Of a stretch of DNA of 64,000 nucleotides, positions 10,887-23,984 are shown one piece after another. Source of the DNA: Wolfiporia cocos (taxonomy: Eukaryota > Basidiomycota > Agaricomycetes > Polyporales > Phaeolaceae); contig JACCLO010000012.1 in NCBI GenBank assembly GCA_029448655.1, positions 1,488,001-1,552,000 of the forward strand, given 5' to 3'. The position numbers and the translations under genes were made by a program. Within the stretch, counting starts at the first letter, position 1; the number at the start of each line of letters is the position of its first letter. The notes under the pieces are model-generated. The model saw only the letters and a list, made by a program, of their open reading frames with translations, was not told the origin of the DNA and searched no databases.

Positions 10887-13069
10887 GATAGTGGGTTCTT
10901 CTTTGATGTCTGTAAACCTCGTTGAAGACACAGTTGTATGAGTAACGTAAGCGATATCTCCTCTGCTCTTCATCAAGCAAGAGTTTCAATGAGATGTTCA
11001 GACTATGACTGCAGGTTTGCATATCAACATGTCTTTACAGCAATTCCGGCTTTTGGCATGCACCGTTTTTTGATTTGAAAATACTGGTCAGGTACCAGTG
11101 ATATGTTATTTACCCCCTGAGCTGTGGGGCTCTGTAGCACTACAGATGAGGCAGTAGCAGTGTTAGTTTATGTTGCAATTTGAGGTATGCGGCCGTCGCG
11201 ATGGCGATCAGCGCAGCGGCGCGGAGACCCGAACGGGCAAGCTATCGGCTAGTTTTGCCAGTAGTGTACTTAGGCAGAGCACGAGCAGAGTGGTTCATCA
11301 CCAGTTTGTAACCCACCTACATTCGACTATCCTACAAAGGAGATTCGGCCCTGCGGCCACGGAATCTCCACACTTGTGAGGAGCTGAGCTATCTTGTGAG
11401 ATCCGAGCACAATCTCAATCACTATTCAACCTGCGTCGCGATTGAGCATCGCCGGAATGCCAATACGGTTGTGATTGGCGCTGTCCCTGTCCTGCAATGT
11501 CCTTGCACGAGTCTGAGGATATGCTGGGTCGCGATAGAGGAGTATACATGCGCCTCTCATAGCTCCTGGTTCAGTGACGATCAAGTTGATTCCGTCTGTC
11601 TGATGACAGAGGTCTATTATACAGCCTTTGATTCTGCTCAAATATCAACTTCTCTGATGTGCGTCGGTGAAAAGGAGGGCGTGAACGACCTCTCTGATCC
11701 CCGGTACCCATATGTTGACGTTTACCGTGCTCGTATACATCCTATATACGGTGTGGAATCGAGATCTGTTAATTCATATCAACAGTTGGAGTACAAACAC
11801 ACATAAGGAAGTACAGACAGTCCTTCCTAATGATTATTTTTTACGCAAGTTGCGAAGTGCGCGATCTGCATCTTCTTTACGAGTGTAATTGATGAAACTA
11901 TTTGAGACCTGGTCAACTCTTTAGGTGATGTTCATCTAATTTGAACTCATACAATAGTCCAAAGTTACTTGTGCGTAGCGCAAAATGCTACATTGCCTCT
12001 GGATGAACATCCAAGTCCTTGAGCTCCTGAGTTACGTGTAAGGAGGTAGAGCGTGTCGGTCAACATCAAACATACCTGCCAGCATGTCCTCGGATGCAGA
12101 TTGTTGAGAACGACTGGATGCCAGTTGCTGGCTGCCTCACTGATTGGCCTGAAGAGTGCGTCAACAGGGTTTGAACTCCTAGCAATGCAGGATTATGTTC
12201 ATTTTGCTCACTTCGAGTACGGGTCTACCAATGACCACGACCAATTATACGAGTTGTTTGACTGGTTGTGTGGTTCATACTGCTTGAAGATAACGTCTAG
12301 ACCCTGGATGAGAATCGTTATTATAACAGTGGGTACTCAGCCTCACCGTAGCCGAGAAACCTCCAATTAAAATATAGCCAGTACATCCTATAGGCTATCA
12401 GAGAACTGGAGGCGTCAACATTTGACTATCATCGTACCATTGCATCTTAATAGTAAGCAACTTAAAAGTTAGTGAATCGGCACCTCTCGGCCGTTTATTG
12501 AATCTCTCACCCTCTTGCTCACAAATCGCATTATCCCGCAGGGGCTTATGAAGACGATCTTGAAGGAGAAGGTGTAAATTTCTAGCACATACATGCAGTT
12601 TCACACCATTTCAGCGTACCTGTACGGATGACGACCTCAGTAATGATCCCGTAGATTGAGAGGTGCTGTTTGCCGAATTGGTTTTTTGCGTCATTGTGCA
12701 AGCCTCAGCGCGTACTTTATATATATCGCTTTCACTGATACTCTGCGGCAATCCTTGGCAAATTGAAGAGACGTTTTTACGTAAGACTTACGTCAGCGAA
12801 GTCGCAACCTGTACCACTCACCAAATGGTCTTGGTATCCAGTCACAAACTTGTCAATATGATGTCCTTTCATCGCCATAGCTGTTAATTGTCAATTCACA
12901 CCTTAGTGCAATGTTCCAATCGCCCTGTATGTAATTTATGACAGCATCCTTACCTCATTGCAGATACATATGGGTTGTGGGATACATTAATAATAAAGAG
13001 ATGCATTCTGAGCTCAAGGAACACTTGAGCTTACTGACATATGAGCAGAATGTTAAATTTTTTACAACC
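10887..13069. other. Gene-poor stretch, no supported gene
   Basis: Several small open frames occur (for example 11396-11806 and 12053-12370, + strand) but none shows a recognisable domain, splice-linked neighbours or coding-like composition. I see nothing here that can be called a gene. Confidence 0.4.
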
Positions 13070-13077
13070 GTTATTAT

Positions 13078-13678
13078 TAGTGATGTGCAAAGCACGGCTC
13101 GGCTCAAAGCCCGGGGCTTGGGCCCAGCTTTGAAGGGCTCGGGCTCAGCGAAATGTCAAGCCGGGCCCTCCTTGACGGCTCAGGCCGGCTTGGGCCCGGC
13201 TCAGGCTCAGGCCGGGGCTTATGGGTAATCAGGTAGGACCTTGGAATTATTGGCTTGTGCAGTTCAAATGACAGCACAACATATTCAGAATGCTTATATG
13301 TCTACTATTTGTTGATAATCTGATCTACAAGTGTTTTTACAGCTGCTTATGATGTTGACTGAAAATCCAGATCTCGATCACAACCCCGATTGCAACAGTA
13401 GTCACAACGTTCCACACCGTGTTAGCAGATCACAAGTCATTGTAATGGCCGTTGAGATCATATAAGGTGAATTGATGCAAAATCTTAAACCATTTTCGCT
13501 AATTTTAACAACACCACAGCTGCGCGCCTAAAGCCGCCGGCTCAGGGCTCGGCTACGGCCGGCTCACGATCCAAGCCGGGCCCTGAGCCGTCTTAAGCCG
13601 CCCCCCAGGCTCGGCTCGGCCCGGCTTAAGTCGGCTCGGCCAGGCCCGGCTCACGGCTTTGAGCCGTGCTTTGCACTA
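13078..13678. mobile_element. Non-autonomous hAT-like DNA transposon C (601 bp)
   Basis: Begins TAGTGATGTGCAAAGC and ends GCTTTGCACTA, imperfect inverted repeats in which the right end lacks five bases. It is flanked by a perfect 8-bp duplication GTTATTAT (13070-13077, 13679-13686). Both ends are rich in GGCTCGGC/GCCGGGCC words, like element A, so A and C are diverged members of one family. The middle is AT-rich and no transposase is encoded. Confidence 0.88.
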
Positions 13679-13734
13679 GTTATTATATCAACGACTGACT
13701 ATATATTTGCACAAGATCTTCCTTTCACTAACCA

Positions 13735-13810
13735 CTTTAGCTGAGTGGTTTCAGTTGCTGTTTCGCTGACGTCTCATGGTTCCTGGTTCGATTCCCGGCT
13801 CGCGACGCCT
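13735..13810 (+). other. tRNA-like relic (A box and B box present, acceptor stem absent)
   Basis: TAGCTGAGTGG and GGTTCGATTCC are spaced as in a tRNA with a long variable arm, followed by CCGGCTCGCGACGCC. The sequence before the A box does not pair with the presumed 3' acceptor strand, and the T stem has a mismatch, so this is a tRNA pseudogene or a SINE head, not a working tRNA. Confidence 0.5.
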
Positions 13811-14396
13811 TATTTTGGTACTAACGGGCGCCTAACTTCGATGACTTAGAGTGCCCCAGATGCATCTGCGGTGTCTCTAAAGATGCATCTGTGGCACTGA
13901 AACTCTACGACTTACGTCGTAAGTACAACTTCGACTTGCTTGCCACGTTCGCCGTCGGAGCGGACTTTTCCATTATAATCGGTGCTGAAGACAAGAAATC
14001 CAGGAGGCAATGGCAGGGGGAAGAGTGTGATTATTTTAGCAAGAAGTTGTTCTAAGGCGGGAGGAAAGCGCGAAGAGCTGTCAGGGTTCGCACTCCGTAT
14101 GGGCAATATTGCATCCGTCAAGGCGCGCCGATACGCGTTGCCCTTGGCATAACCTGAGTTACCGCTACAGGGAGGAGGCGTCATCCTCATACGCCTGAGA
14201 GCAACGTGCCATAATATATACTTCGTAAAGATGATGTTAATGAGATACAGGCGCTCGTCTACAAGATGTCTACATGCAGGGCGCAATGTCAAAGGGGACC
14301 TTACGTGACCATTGGCAATCCAGAGGCAACGCTCCAGGCCCTTACAACACTATGGATACAGGAAGCCCATGGGCTTCCTCGGCATGATCACTCCTC
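13811..14396. other. Intergenic, 3' flank of the PLP enzyme
   Basis: No supported gene. A short direct repeat of GATGCATCTG(C/T)GG occurs near 13859 and 13882. It lies downstream of the minus-strand gene that ends at 14397. Confidence 0.35.
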
Positions 14397-16372
<1,976 letters not shown>

Positions 16373-16415
16373 GTTACAGCGTCGATTATGGGCCAAGGCT
16401 GTGAAAATGAGTGCG

Positions 16416-16588
16416 CTAGATAGCGTACGAACAAGCTCAGCGTTGGCACTCCTAACGGGAGACAACGTCTGTATTCACCTAGATAGCGTACGAACAAGCT
16501 GTACACTATGTAAGTAACGAGCGGCATAGCTATAGTAATGTAAAGCTCACCTCAGCGTTGGCACTCCTAACTCGGGAGACAACGTCTG
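16416..16588. repeat. Split duplication upstream of the PLP enzyme gene
   Basis: The block 16416-16471 consists of two parts, CTAGATAGCGTACGAACAAG.. and CAGCGTTGGCACTCCTAAC..GGGAGACAACGTCTG. Each part recurs downstream separately, at 16479-16500 and 16551-16588, with 50 bp between them. So one block was duplicated and the copy was then split by inserted sequence, or two overlapping duplications occurred. It lies 45-215 bp upstream of the start at 16372, in the promoter. Confidence 0.8.
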
Positions 16589-16939
16589 AGGTGGGCGACG
16601 AGTGACAGCGCATACATATAGTGTTGCTATGCAAGCCCGAAACTACCAAATAAACAACGTATGAACCGTTAACCGGCGCGGCGTTCAGTATCGCGCCTTT
16701 CCATATATGGTATCATACTGGCGCCCAACGGTGCACGGCGGGATTGCATGCTCCAACAAAGGCAAGCATCGCAGCCAAATTTGAAGGAGTCAACGAACTA
16801 TATTGCCACCAGCGGGCATCCATTCGGCGAATAGTAAGCGAGGCAAAGGCCCGATTACTTATGCTGTATTGTCACGACCTTAGGTGACGTCCCCCTTTGA
16901 CCGGGTCAAATTCAGACCCGGGGTCAATAGAGGGTCAAG
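16589..16939. other. Intergenic, no gene seen
   Basis: Contains a small palindromic segment around GACCGGGTC..GACCCGGGGTC (about 16898-16925) next to the left end of the TIR element. No ORF is supported. Confidence 0.35.
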
Positions 16940-18249
16940 CTACAGTACCGGACAAGCAAACTCCGCAATTTTTGTACAGCATATCTTACACATTCTGAAC
17001 GCGGATATGAACTCTGGAGGCCTGGAAATCCGCCACATTCATATTTTTCCCATGACATTTTCATCCCGAAAACCTATAGGCGCCCAACGGCTCCCAACAA
17101 AAAACCATATGTAGACTACTCCATACTTGATTCTATAGCTTGCATTGCCTGCTCAGAAGCTTGGGATGTCATTTCTGCTTCCACACAGCCCATGCCTTCC
17201 CCATCAGCCCAAGTTGATAAGCACTTAGAAATCTCCAAGAATGATTTATAGAACATTTCTATTGGGTTAAGCTCACAATGGAACTTGGGCAAGAAAACAC
17301 AATAGCCTGGCCTCTTGAATCATTCTTTTGAGTGTTGATGGCCAATTCATGAAGTTTGTCTTGCTGACTAAGCAGCTGTGCCATGCAACAATTCTCACTC
17401 TCGAGAGGACAGACTGTGGAGCATTTTGCATGGAGCTTGCTGACATCTATTCTTCAAGTACTGGTTTGAGGCCTTTTGGCTTACCTGCCGGTGTTGTCAT
17501 CTTCTGACTGAGGGTAGTGACAGGGTTAGACATGGGAATAAATGTGTCTTGCTGCTTGCCTCCATCCAAACCATTCATGTTGAATGCCTGGAGAGCATTT
17601 GGGGAAGAGAAGCATGATTTATCATCCATTGGATTATTTTTGACCCATTGCACAAGATCAGTTCCACAATCTTCATTGTCAAGCTCTTCCCAATCACTAT
17701 GTCCATCCACTTCAATGTCACTCATTGTATCTTCCTCTTTGACATCACTATGAGCTTCAGTGCCTTGGTTGCCTTCAGGGTTTGTAACATGGGATCACAC
17801 AAGCACATTCCCGGCAGAATGGCTGCATTGTATTGGGCTTAAATGAGCAGGAGATGCCTGACAAGTAAGATTTTGAAGGCCAGATGTATTTTGGCCTGTT
17901 TAGGATGTCACCCTCAAACCATGTTTGATGCAGAGTAGTAGTGCTGATCACACCATGATTGATTTGTGGGGGGTGATATAGAAAATATAATACATTTCTG
18001 ACTATGGAATCAGACTGCAACGATGACAAGGAGTCGACTGGTGTATTTTAGCGCTTATTTCGAGGTCACCCGCCAATTTTCTTGAACTCAAAAAACTAAA
18101 AATAAGATTTTCTTGAAGTCGGCTCGTACAACTTGCAACTCTTTATCGAGTAATGCATGATTATACATAAATCTACTGTTTTCAATAGCCTAGGGAGCGT
18201 AGAAAATTCATCACTCAAATTGGCGGAGTTTGCTTGTCCGGGACTGTAG
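16940..18249. mobile_element. TIR-bearing element of unknown superfamily (about 1.3 kb)
   Basis: The left end CTACAGTACCGGACAAGCAA (from 16940) and the right end (18217-18249, reverse complement CTACAGTCCCGGACAAGCAA) match over about 33 bp, continuing into AACTCCGC(C)AATTTT. The interior is AT-rich compared with neighbouring genes. It contains a minus-strand open frame (17725-17447, starting MSDIEVDGHSDWEELD, acidic, 92 aa) with no recognised domain, which could be an exon remnant of a larger transposon protein. No clear target duplication was found. It is a deleted DNA transposon; the superfamily cannot be assigned. Confidence 0.65.
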
Positions 18250-18940
18250 CAGCATGCTAGTGCTGCATATATGCGTATTCAGATGATACGCAGTTGATAC
18301 GGAGACGTCCGTATCAGTATTCCCACGTATCAATACGCCCGTAACCGTATACGGTGCGATTGGTGCCCTAGTTGAAGCGCGCTCTGCCTTCGAAAGGAAC
18401 GAGTTCTGCTCGACTGTTTCTCGTGCCAATAAGTGGCTCTTGATGGAGTAGTTACCCTGTGCCTGTGGCTGCGTGTGCGGGCGTCAGTCCCATGAATCTT
18501 GGAGTTGCTAAATAGATCATCCGCATATTCGTATGTTCTGAGCCCATATGTGGAGACCATCGCCACGCCTGGTTCTACACAACCCTTTCCGTGACAATTC
18601 GAAGACCTTCTGTGATATGTCAGTGATTCCAAACGCTTTATTCGTCCGCTCGAGCATTGATTTCCCCTGACTGCAGTGCACGTGCAGACGTTCAGAAACC
18701 CTGCAGGGCGCGGTGTGGCACGACCCCCCGTCCCCACCAGCTGCAGAGTGCAGCGTGCAGTAACCTGAAAGAGATTTCTTCGATCGAACGCTTCACGAAT
18801 CTCCCGCTGTCCTCGTCTGCTCATCGAACTTCAAAGGCGGAACGAACGAACGCTCATAGCAATCAATCTTTTTACAACGGCAATCCGTTCATCAGCCCTG
18901 GCCCTTCCGGCTGCCCGTCCCGCACGACGACGGATTTTGC
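18250..18940. other. 3' flank of SEC61, no gene seen
   Basis: No supported ORF. A run of related CGTATC/GATACG words (18264-18350) suggests a small local repeat. Confidence 0.35.
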
Positions 18941-20738
18941 CTACAGCAGGTCAGCAAGCGCAGCCATCTCTGGCCCACCGGCCTCCTACGAACAAAGTCA
19001 GCGCGGGCCCAAACACGGCGAGCACAAGCGGCGCTCACCCTCATGCCAATCTCCCAGTCTGCAAGCGGCAAGCGGAACGTCAGCAGCGCACACGGCAGGC
19101 AGGCGATCCAGACTACGCACAGCTGTAGATGATCGTGACCGCCATCAGGATACCGGTCCCGCTGCCAATCGCGCCCATGAGGTCCGCCGCGACGGAGAGG
19201 AGGCCCAAGATGGCGCCGCCGAGCGCCGCCGCGGTGGGGACGACGCGCTTGAGCTCCTTGTACATCGAGCCCTCGCGGTGGCCCGCCATGACCTGCACGC
19301 GCAGCTCGTCAGCGGAAGGGGACGCGTGCGCGGAACGCAGCGGGGCGGCGCACCATCTGCTGGTCCTTCAGCTGCTTCGCAATGTCGCGCGGGCCGCTGC
19401 CGGACACCTCGATCCACGTCTTGGAGAAGATCGCGCAGGCGGTGACGGTGAACGCGATGTAGATCAGCATGTGGATCGGGTCGACGAGCGCCGCGCGCAG
19501 CGTGTGCGGCGGCGACATGTAGTACGCGATCCCGGACACCGCCGCGAGCTGCGGGGAGTCCTCCAGGGGCTGAGTCGCACGCCGTCAGCTGCTGCCGCCC
19601 CGTCACAAGCGCACCACGCACCTCCCACACACCGAGCAGCTTCACGAGGATGTTGTCCGGGAAGCGCGTCGCGAGCATCTGCGAGATGATGAACACGTTC
19701 GACGTCAGCGCGGACTCGAGCATGATCGGCATGTTCGACGTGTAGAAGAGCTTGACGGGGTACGACCCGCGCTGTCCGCGGAACCGGTTCGACTTGACCG
19801 GGATCTCGATCCGGAAGCCCTGCAGGTAGATCACGACGGCGAAGACGACGACAGTCGCGATCAGATTCATGATGTTCGGGAGGCGCTCGCGCCAGAACGC
19901 CTCGCGCAGCGCGCGGCCCTTGTCGTTCCAGGTGAACAGGAGGTGGAAGAGCGAGACGACGGCACCCTCGAACTCGGGACCGCGCCCGGTGTTGACGGTC
20001 GTGGGCGAGAACGCCTTCCAGACAATCGACTCGCAAATGTTTGTTGCGATGAACAGCGAGATGCCGGAGCCGAGACCGTAGCCTTTCTGAAGAAGCTCGT
20101 CGAGTAAGATCACAATGAGCGAAGCGGAGATGAGCTGGATAATCAGCAGCAAGCAGACACCCGCGCCGAGGTCGCGGGGCTGGCCGTAGAGACCGGTGAG
20201 GACGTATACCGTGGCTTGACCGAGGGAAATAATGAGCGCGAAGACTGCGAGCGCGTTAGCACGGGTCAACACGAGCGTTGTGTGGTTTGAGCATCTCTAC
20301 GCAAACAGCACGACACGACACTCACGCTTCTGCGCGCCGCTAAACAGTGCGCGGTCTTCCTTGAGCGAAAAGTCAACCTCGATGAGGTTCGCACCGGCGA
20401 GCAGTTGCATGATCATCCCGCTAGTGACAATGGGCGTTATGCCGAGCTCCATGAGCGTGCCGCGGTTGGACGCGAGGATGACACGCATCCAGTAGAGCGG
20501 GTCGGACGAGTCGGAGGACATGATGCCATAGAGCGGGACTTGGGAACAGACCAGGAAGATGAGCAGCGTCACGGCCGTCCATAGCACCTTTTGGTTGAAC
20601 GGCACCTTGCGGTCAGGAGACGAGACCTCTGGGAGGATGGGCAGGAACGGCCGGACGAGATTCAGAAACCGAACTGTGCGCGTCGCTCTCGTCAGTCTCG
20701 CAAACGGTCAGCAGAAGCAGGCACGCACATCCGCTCAT
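18941..20738 (-). CDS. SEC61: Sec61 alpha subunit, ER protein-conducting channel
   Basis: The pore-forming subunit of the ER translocon, a multi-pass membrane protein. Exon 1 is ten bases (ATGAGCGGAT, from 20738) and splices to give [20 protein letters not shown]. Later segments: [20 protein letters not shown], the plug-region sequence [80 protein letters not shown] with the ribosome-binding loop, [40 protein letters not shown] and [20 protein letters not shown]. Two small 3' exons give YWEIGMR and [14 protein letters not shown] before the stop at 18943-18941. All expected parts are present, so it should be functional. It is the most conserved gene in the window and a good anchor for placing the organism. 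Confidence 0.95.
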
Positions 20739-21099
20739 AGTGAAGAACGGGCCAAGGAGCGGAGAGGGAGAGTGTAGGTGTGAGGATACGTGCGCCGGAC
20801 ACGTCGCCACATCGCGAATGAGGTGGCACCCAAACCTGCACAAATACCTATGCGCGCTAATCATATTCAAGACTGCACATGCATGTGCTAACGTACAAAC
20901 GATATGCTACACTTCTACCTGGAGCACAGACGCAGGGATACCAGTTGCACATCCTGCCCGGTTGTAAAGAGGAGGGAGCACACTACCTATTGACTTACTT
21001 TCATCATGTCCTGCTTCGCGACTCTGTGGGCCCGCCGCAAGAACAGCAAGGTCCGTTTTGATCGCTGCGACACCCTTGCAGGCAGTGACACAGCGTCCT
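20739..21099. promoter_or_regulatory. SEC61 upstream region / 3' end of BTB copy 2
   Basis: A 361-bp gap holding the SEC61 promoter (minus strand) and the 3' end of the BTB gene on the same strand. No further gene seen. Confidence 0.4.
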
Positions 21100-21852
21100 T
21101 TATTCCTCGGACTTGTAGGGCGGATTGTCAATGTCAATGGGGAAATCCGGCCGCCTCCCCGGTATGTGATGATACTCGCGCATCCGCGCTATGTAGGTGG
21201 CATTCTCGACGCCGAGCCGCCGGTTCTCCTCCACCGTCAGTGGCTCGCGTCGCGCAATCAGCGTCCTGAACGCGGCATCGGCGCCAAGCATCCCCGGCAT
21301 GCTCGACTCGCTCGAGAGCACGATCCGGTCGATCGGCGTCGCCACCAGGTGGAAGCGGTCCAGAGCGAGCGCGCCCAGCTGCGGAAAGCCAAAGCTCGCC
21401 GCGACGTATGCGACGGAGAACCACTCTTCTGCGGTGTGCAGGTCGCACCGCCCGATCTGGCTGCCCGCGTCGCCGAACGGCTCTATTCAGTGTGTCGCGT
21501 TTCGGTGACGCGTATTGTCGCCTTACCTGGGGTACAGCATTGAGAGAAAGCGGTCCCAGTAGACGCGACGTAAATCGCGGAGACTGATGGGAAGGTCTGC
21601 GCTGCCGCTGATAACGTGGTTGTGAAATATCTGCTGGAATACCTCGGAGTTGCGGAAGTGGTATCGGTGCAGGTTGTACAAGATACCTTCCACCTGATGC
21701 AAACAAAGCCGCGGTCGTTCCCTCGGGCGCCGTCAGGAAGAACCGCGCTAACGTACCTCGAAAAGTGCGGTTCCATCGTCAAAATAGAACCTATCGTGCT
21801 CTATAGCCTGCGTTGACGCGGTACAACTAGACGACTCGCGTGATTGCTCCAT
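21100..21852 (-). CDS. BTB/POZ domain protein, copy 2
   Basis: Three exons from ATG 21852: exon 1 ends at IEHDRFYFDDGTALFE, exon 2 holds the BTB core (VEGILYNLHRYHFRNSEVFQ, then DRFLSMLYP), and exon 3 begins near QIGRCDLHTAEEWFSVAYV and ends PYKSEE at 21100. Splice sites fall at the same points as in copy 1 (3056-3824), and the two proteins align end to end, including ATPIDRIVL / ATPVDRIVL and the LG(V/M)E..IA.MRE stretch near the C-terminus. No stops or frameshifts. The function is unknown beyond presumed protein-protein interaction through BTB. It lies 412 bp from the end of the carrier gene, same strand. Confidence 0.85.
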
Positions 21853-22264
21853 AGCAGCGCAAAACGTGGAGTTCTCAGCGACGCGTCGAGGGGGATGATA
21901 TAACTCCTTAATTGATGGCGTTGTGGCAGGGACGATCTTCAACATGCACGAGCGAGCCACGAGGCTATTCTCCGATAAGAACCTCGGATATGGCCGATTC
22001 ATGCTCAGGTGGTCATCACGCAACGCGAGCATCGCCGAATGTTGTTTGCCACGCGAGCATCCCATCAATAACGTACACATACATCTACTTCGTCGATCCT
22101 GATCAAAACGATACAATGTTCAGTGCATCAATTCACCATCGAGCACGCACGATCAAGCACTCCTGCTCAGCCGTCCACGCAAGTACATCCTGACGATCAT
22201 CTGCTCTATTCTGCGAGCAGTATGAGTCCAGCGTAACCCGCATGATGTACTCACAAAACGCGAC
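21853..22264. other. BTB copy 2 upstream region / carrier 3' flank
   Basis: No gene. This 412-bp spacer corresponds to the spacer between BTB copy 1 and the carrier fragment. The part next to the carrier stop keeps recognisable similarity to 4026-4060. Confidence 0.5.
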
Positions 22265-23370
22265 TCACCGCTGCTTGACCATCATCGTCACGCCCTGGCT
22301 CACGAAGCCCTTGACGAGCTGCGCGGCGAGCCCGTCATAGAGCCCCGCCCATCCGCGCCGCGCGTGTGCGGCACGCCACACGTCCAGCATCGACGGGCCG
22401 TCCTCCCCGCGCCAGGCCTGCACACGCACCTTCGCGAGGACGAGCGGATACAGGATCGTCAGCGCCAGCGCGTTGGCGCATGCGCCGTCGACGAACGCCC
22501 GCAAGGAGGCCCGAGACGGGCTGGAGAGGAGGGGCATGCGGAGCCGCCGGAGGAGCTGGAAGAAGAGGAGGGTGAGCGCGGGTGTGAGCGCGAGCGGGAA
22601 GGTCGGGGCGAATCCTGCGCGAGAGACGAGTGAGCGGCCGCTCTCGCTGTACAAGACGGCACGGACCTGCCCAGAATCCTCGGATTCCTTGTGTGGAGTA
22701 TATACTGCGCACCACCTCCGTCAGAGTGCGCGATCTGCTTTCCACGGCCTTCGGGGCGGCCTTCTCCTCGTCCTTCTCCTCGTCATCGTCACCGCCGCTT
22801 TGCAATCGCACGGTCACTACACTCAGCGGTGTAGACACGGCGCGGCTAGCCACCCCGGCTACGAAACCTACGGCGAGCTCCGTAGGAACACCTAAAAGCA
22901 CAGGTTTTGTAGGTGATGTAACGGCACGCTTGAGCGCCTCATAGAGGGATACACTGGATGCCCCAGAGCGTTTCCGAGCGACGATTGCATGCAGAAGGGT
23001 ATAGAAATAGAAGTACAAGAAGCTGTTACAGTCAGCGTTACGGGTCTTAATGAAGCGCAATGATGGCAGCGAGCAACGTACTTTGAGAGCAGTGTAGATG
23101 CCGTATCGGCCCCAAGTCCGTCGTAAAGGCCATAGATGCCTTGTGAACGTATGATGTGGTTCAAGATGCGGATTGCCCCCCGTAGGCCTGGAGCATGTTG
23201 AGCTACCTCTGCCATGGACCTGATGGTGCATCGCTACCTCGAGACTGTGCATTTCTCGTTGTTTGAGCCTTTGTTGCTGCCAGATCCAGCGGGTACGAGG
23301 CTGTGTTTGAGGCCGCGCTGGCGAGTGCGCCCGAAAACGCTTGGACAAGTGGAGGTAGAGAAGAAGCCAT
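22265..23370 (-). CDS. Mitochondrial-carrier-family protein, peroxisomal adenylate-carrier-like
   Basis: Likely exchanges ATP for AMP/ADP across the peroxisomal membrane (ANT1/PMP47/SLC25A17 type); the substrate is inferred from family resemblance. Four or five exons from ATG 23370: MASSLPPLVQAFSGALASAA, then SNTASYPLDLAATKAQ (first carrier signature), IIRSQGIYGLYDGLGADTAS, GVPTELAVGFVAGVASRAVS with STPLSVVTVRLQ (second), YSTQGIRGFWAGP, and in the last exon ALTILYPLVLAKVRVQAWRG (third) and GLYDGLAAQLVKGFVSQG, ending MMVKQR. All three P-x-(D/x)-x-x repeats are visible. The stop directly after KQR overlaps a possible GT donor, so a short extra 3' exon is possible. Same strand as the BTB gene. 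A broken copy of its last exon lies at 4026-4188. Confidence 0.8.
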
Positions 23371-23984
23371 CAATCCCACTGGTTTGCTTCAAGGGTTGAT
23401 GAACCTGTTGTGTTTGTGATATCTAAAGCAAGTTCCAAGGGTATATTCCATAGAGAAAGGCAGAGTTGCAGTCTGTGATGTCCAGTGGAGCGGTCACGGG
23501 ATTTGTTGTAGTGACTGACGCGACGTGTAACATATCCGTTATACTGTTGTCACGCCCTGGGTGTATGTACCATGATGACCTCAGACCGGGTCTCTCGTCG
23601 AACTGCACTTGCACCCAGTATTCCTGCTAGTATTGCCTTGTCTTGGAGGGGACTGATCAGACCGCTCATTTTATCATGTCACACTCACCTCACTGCTGCG
23701 CGACCTCGTGAGGTTTTGGATACTAGCCTTCTGCACGCTGGTCAAGACCACCTTGATTTCATCTATTTCACAAGGCATAAGGTCAGGCTTGGACCAAAAC
23801 TAGTTGCGGACACTCCGATTATTTTGTCACACTGTTTCGTTGCATGATCTTCCTTGCGGCAGAATCTCAGCAATATATGGACCATGCTCATTGAAGTGAG
23901 GCGAATGCAATATCTTTGTCGCTCTTACGATACCATGGCCTACACCGTATCCTCAGTCTACCTCTCCTGACGAGACGACATCGT
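23371..23984. other. Intergenic, no gene seen
   Basis: Small open frames only. It holds the carrier promoter and the 5' flank of the decayed RBR gene. Confidence 0.35.

Noticed and set aside
13735..13810. Functional serine-type tRNA gene
   Set aside because: A and B boxes are present, but the acceptor stem does not pair and the T stem has a mismatch.
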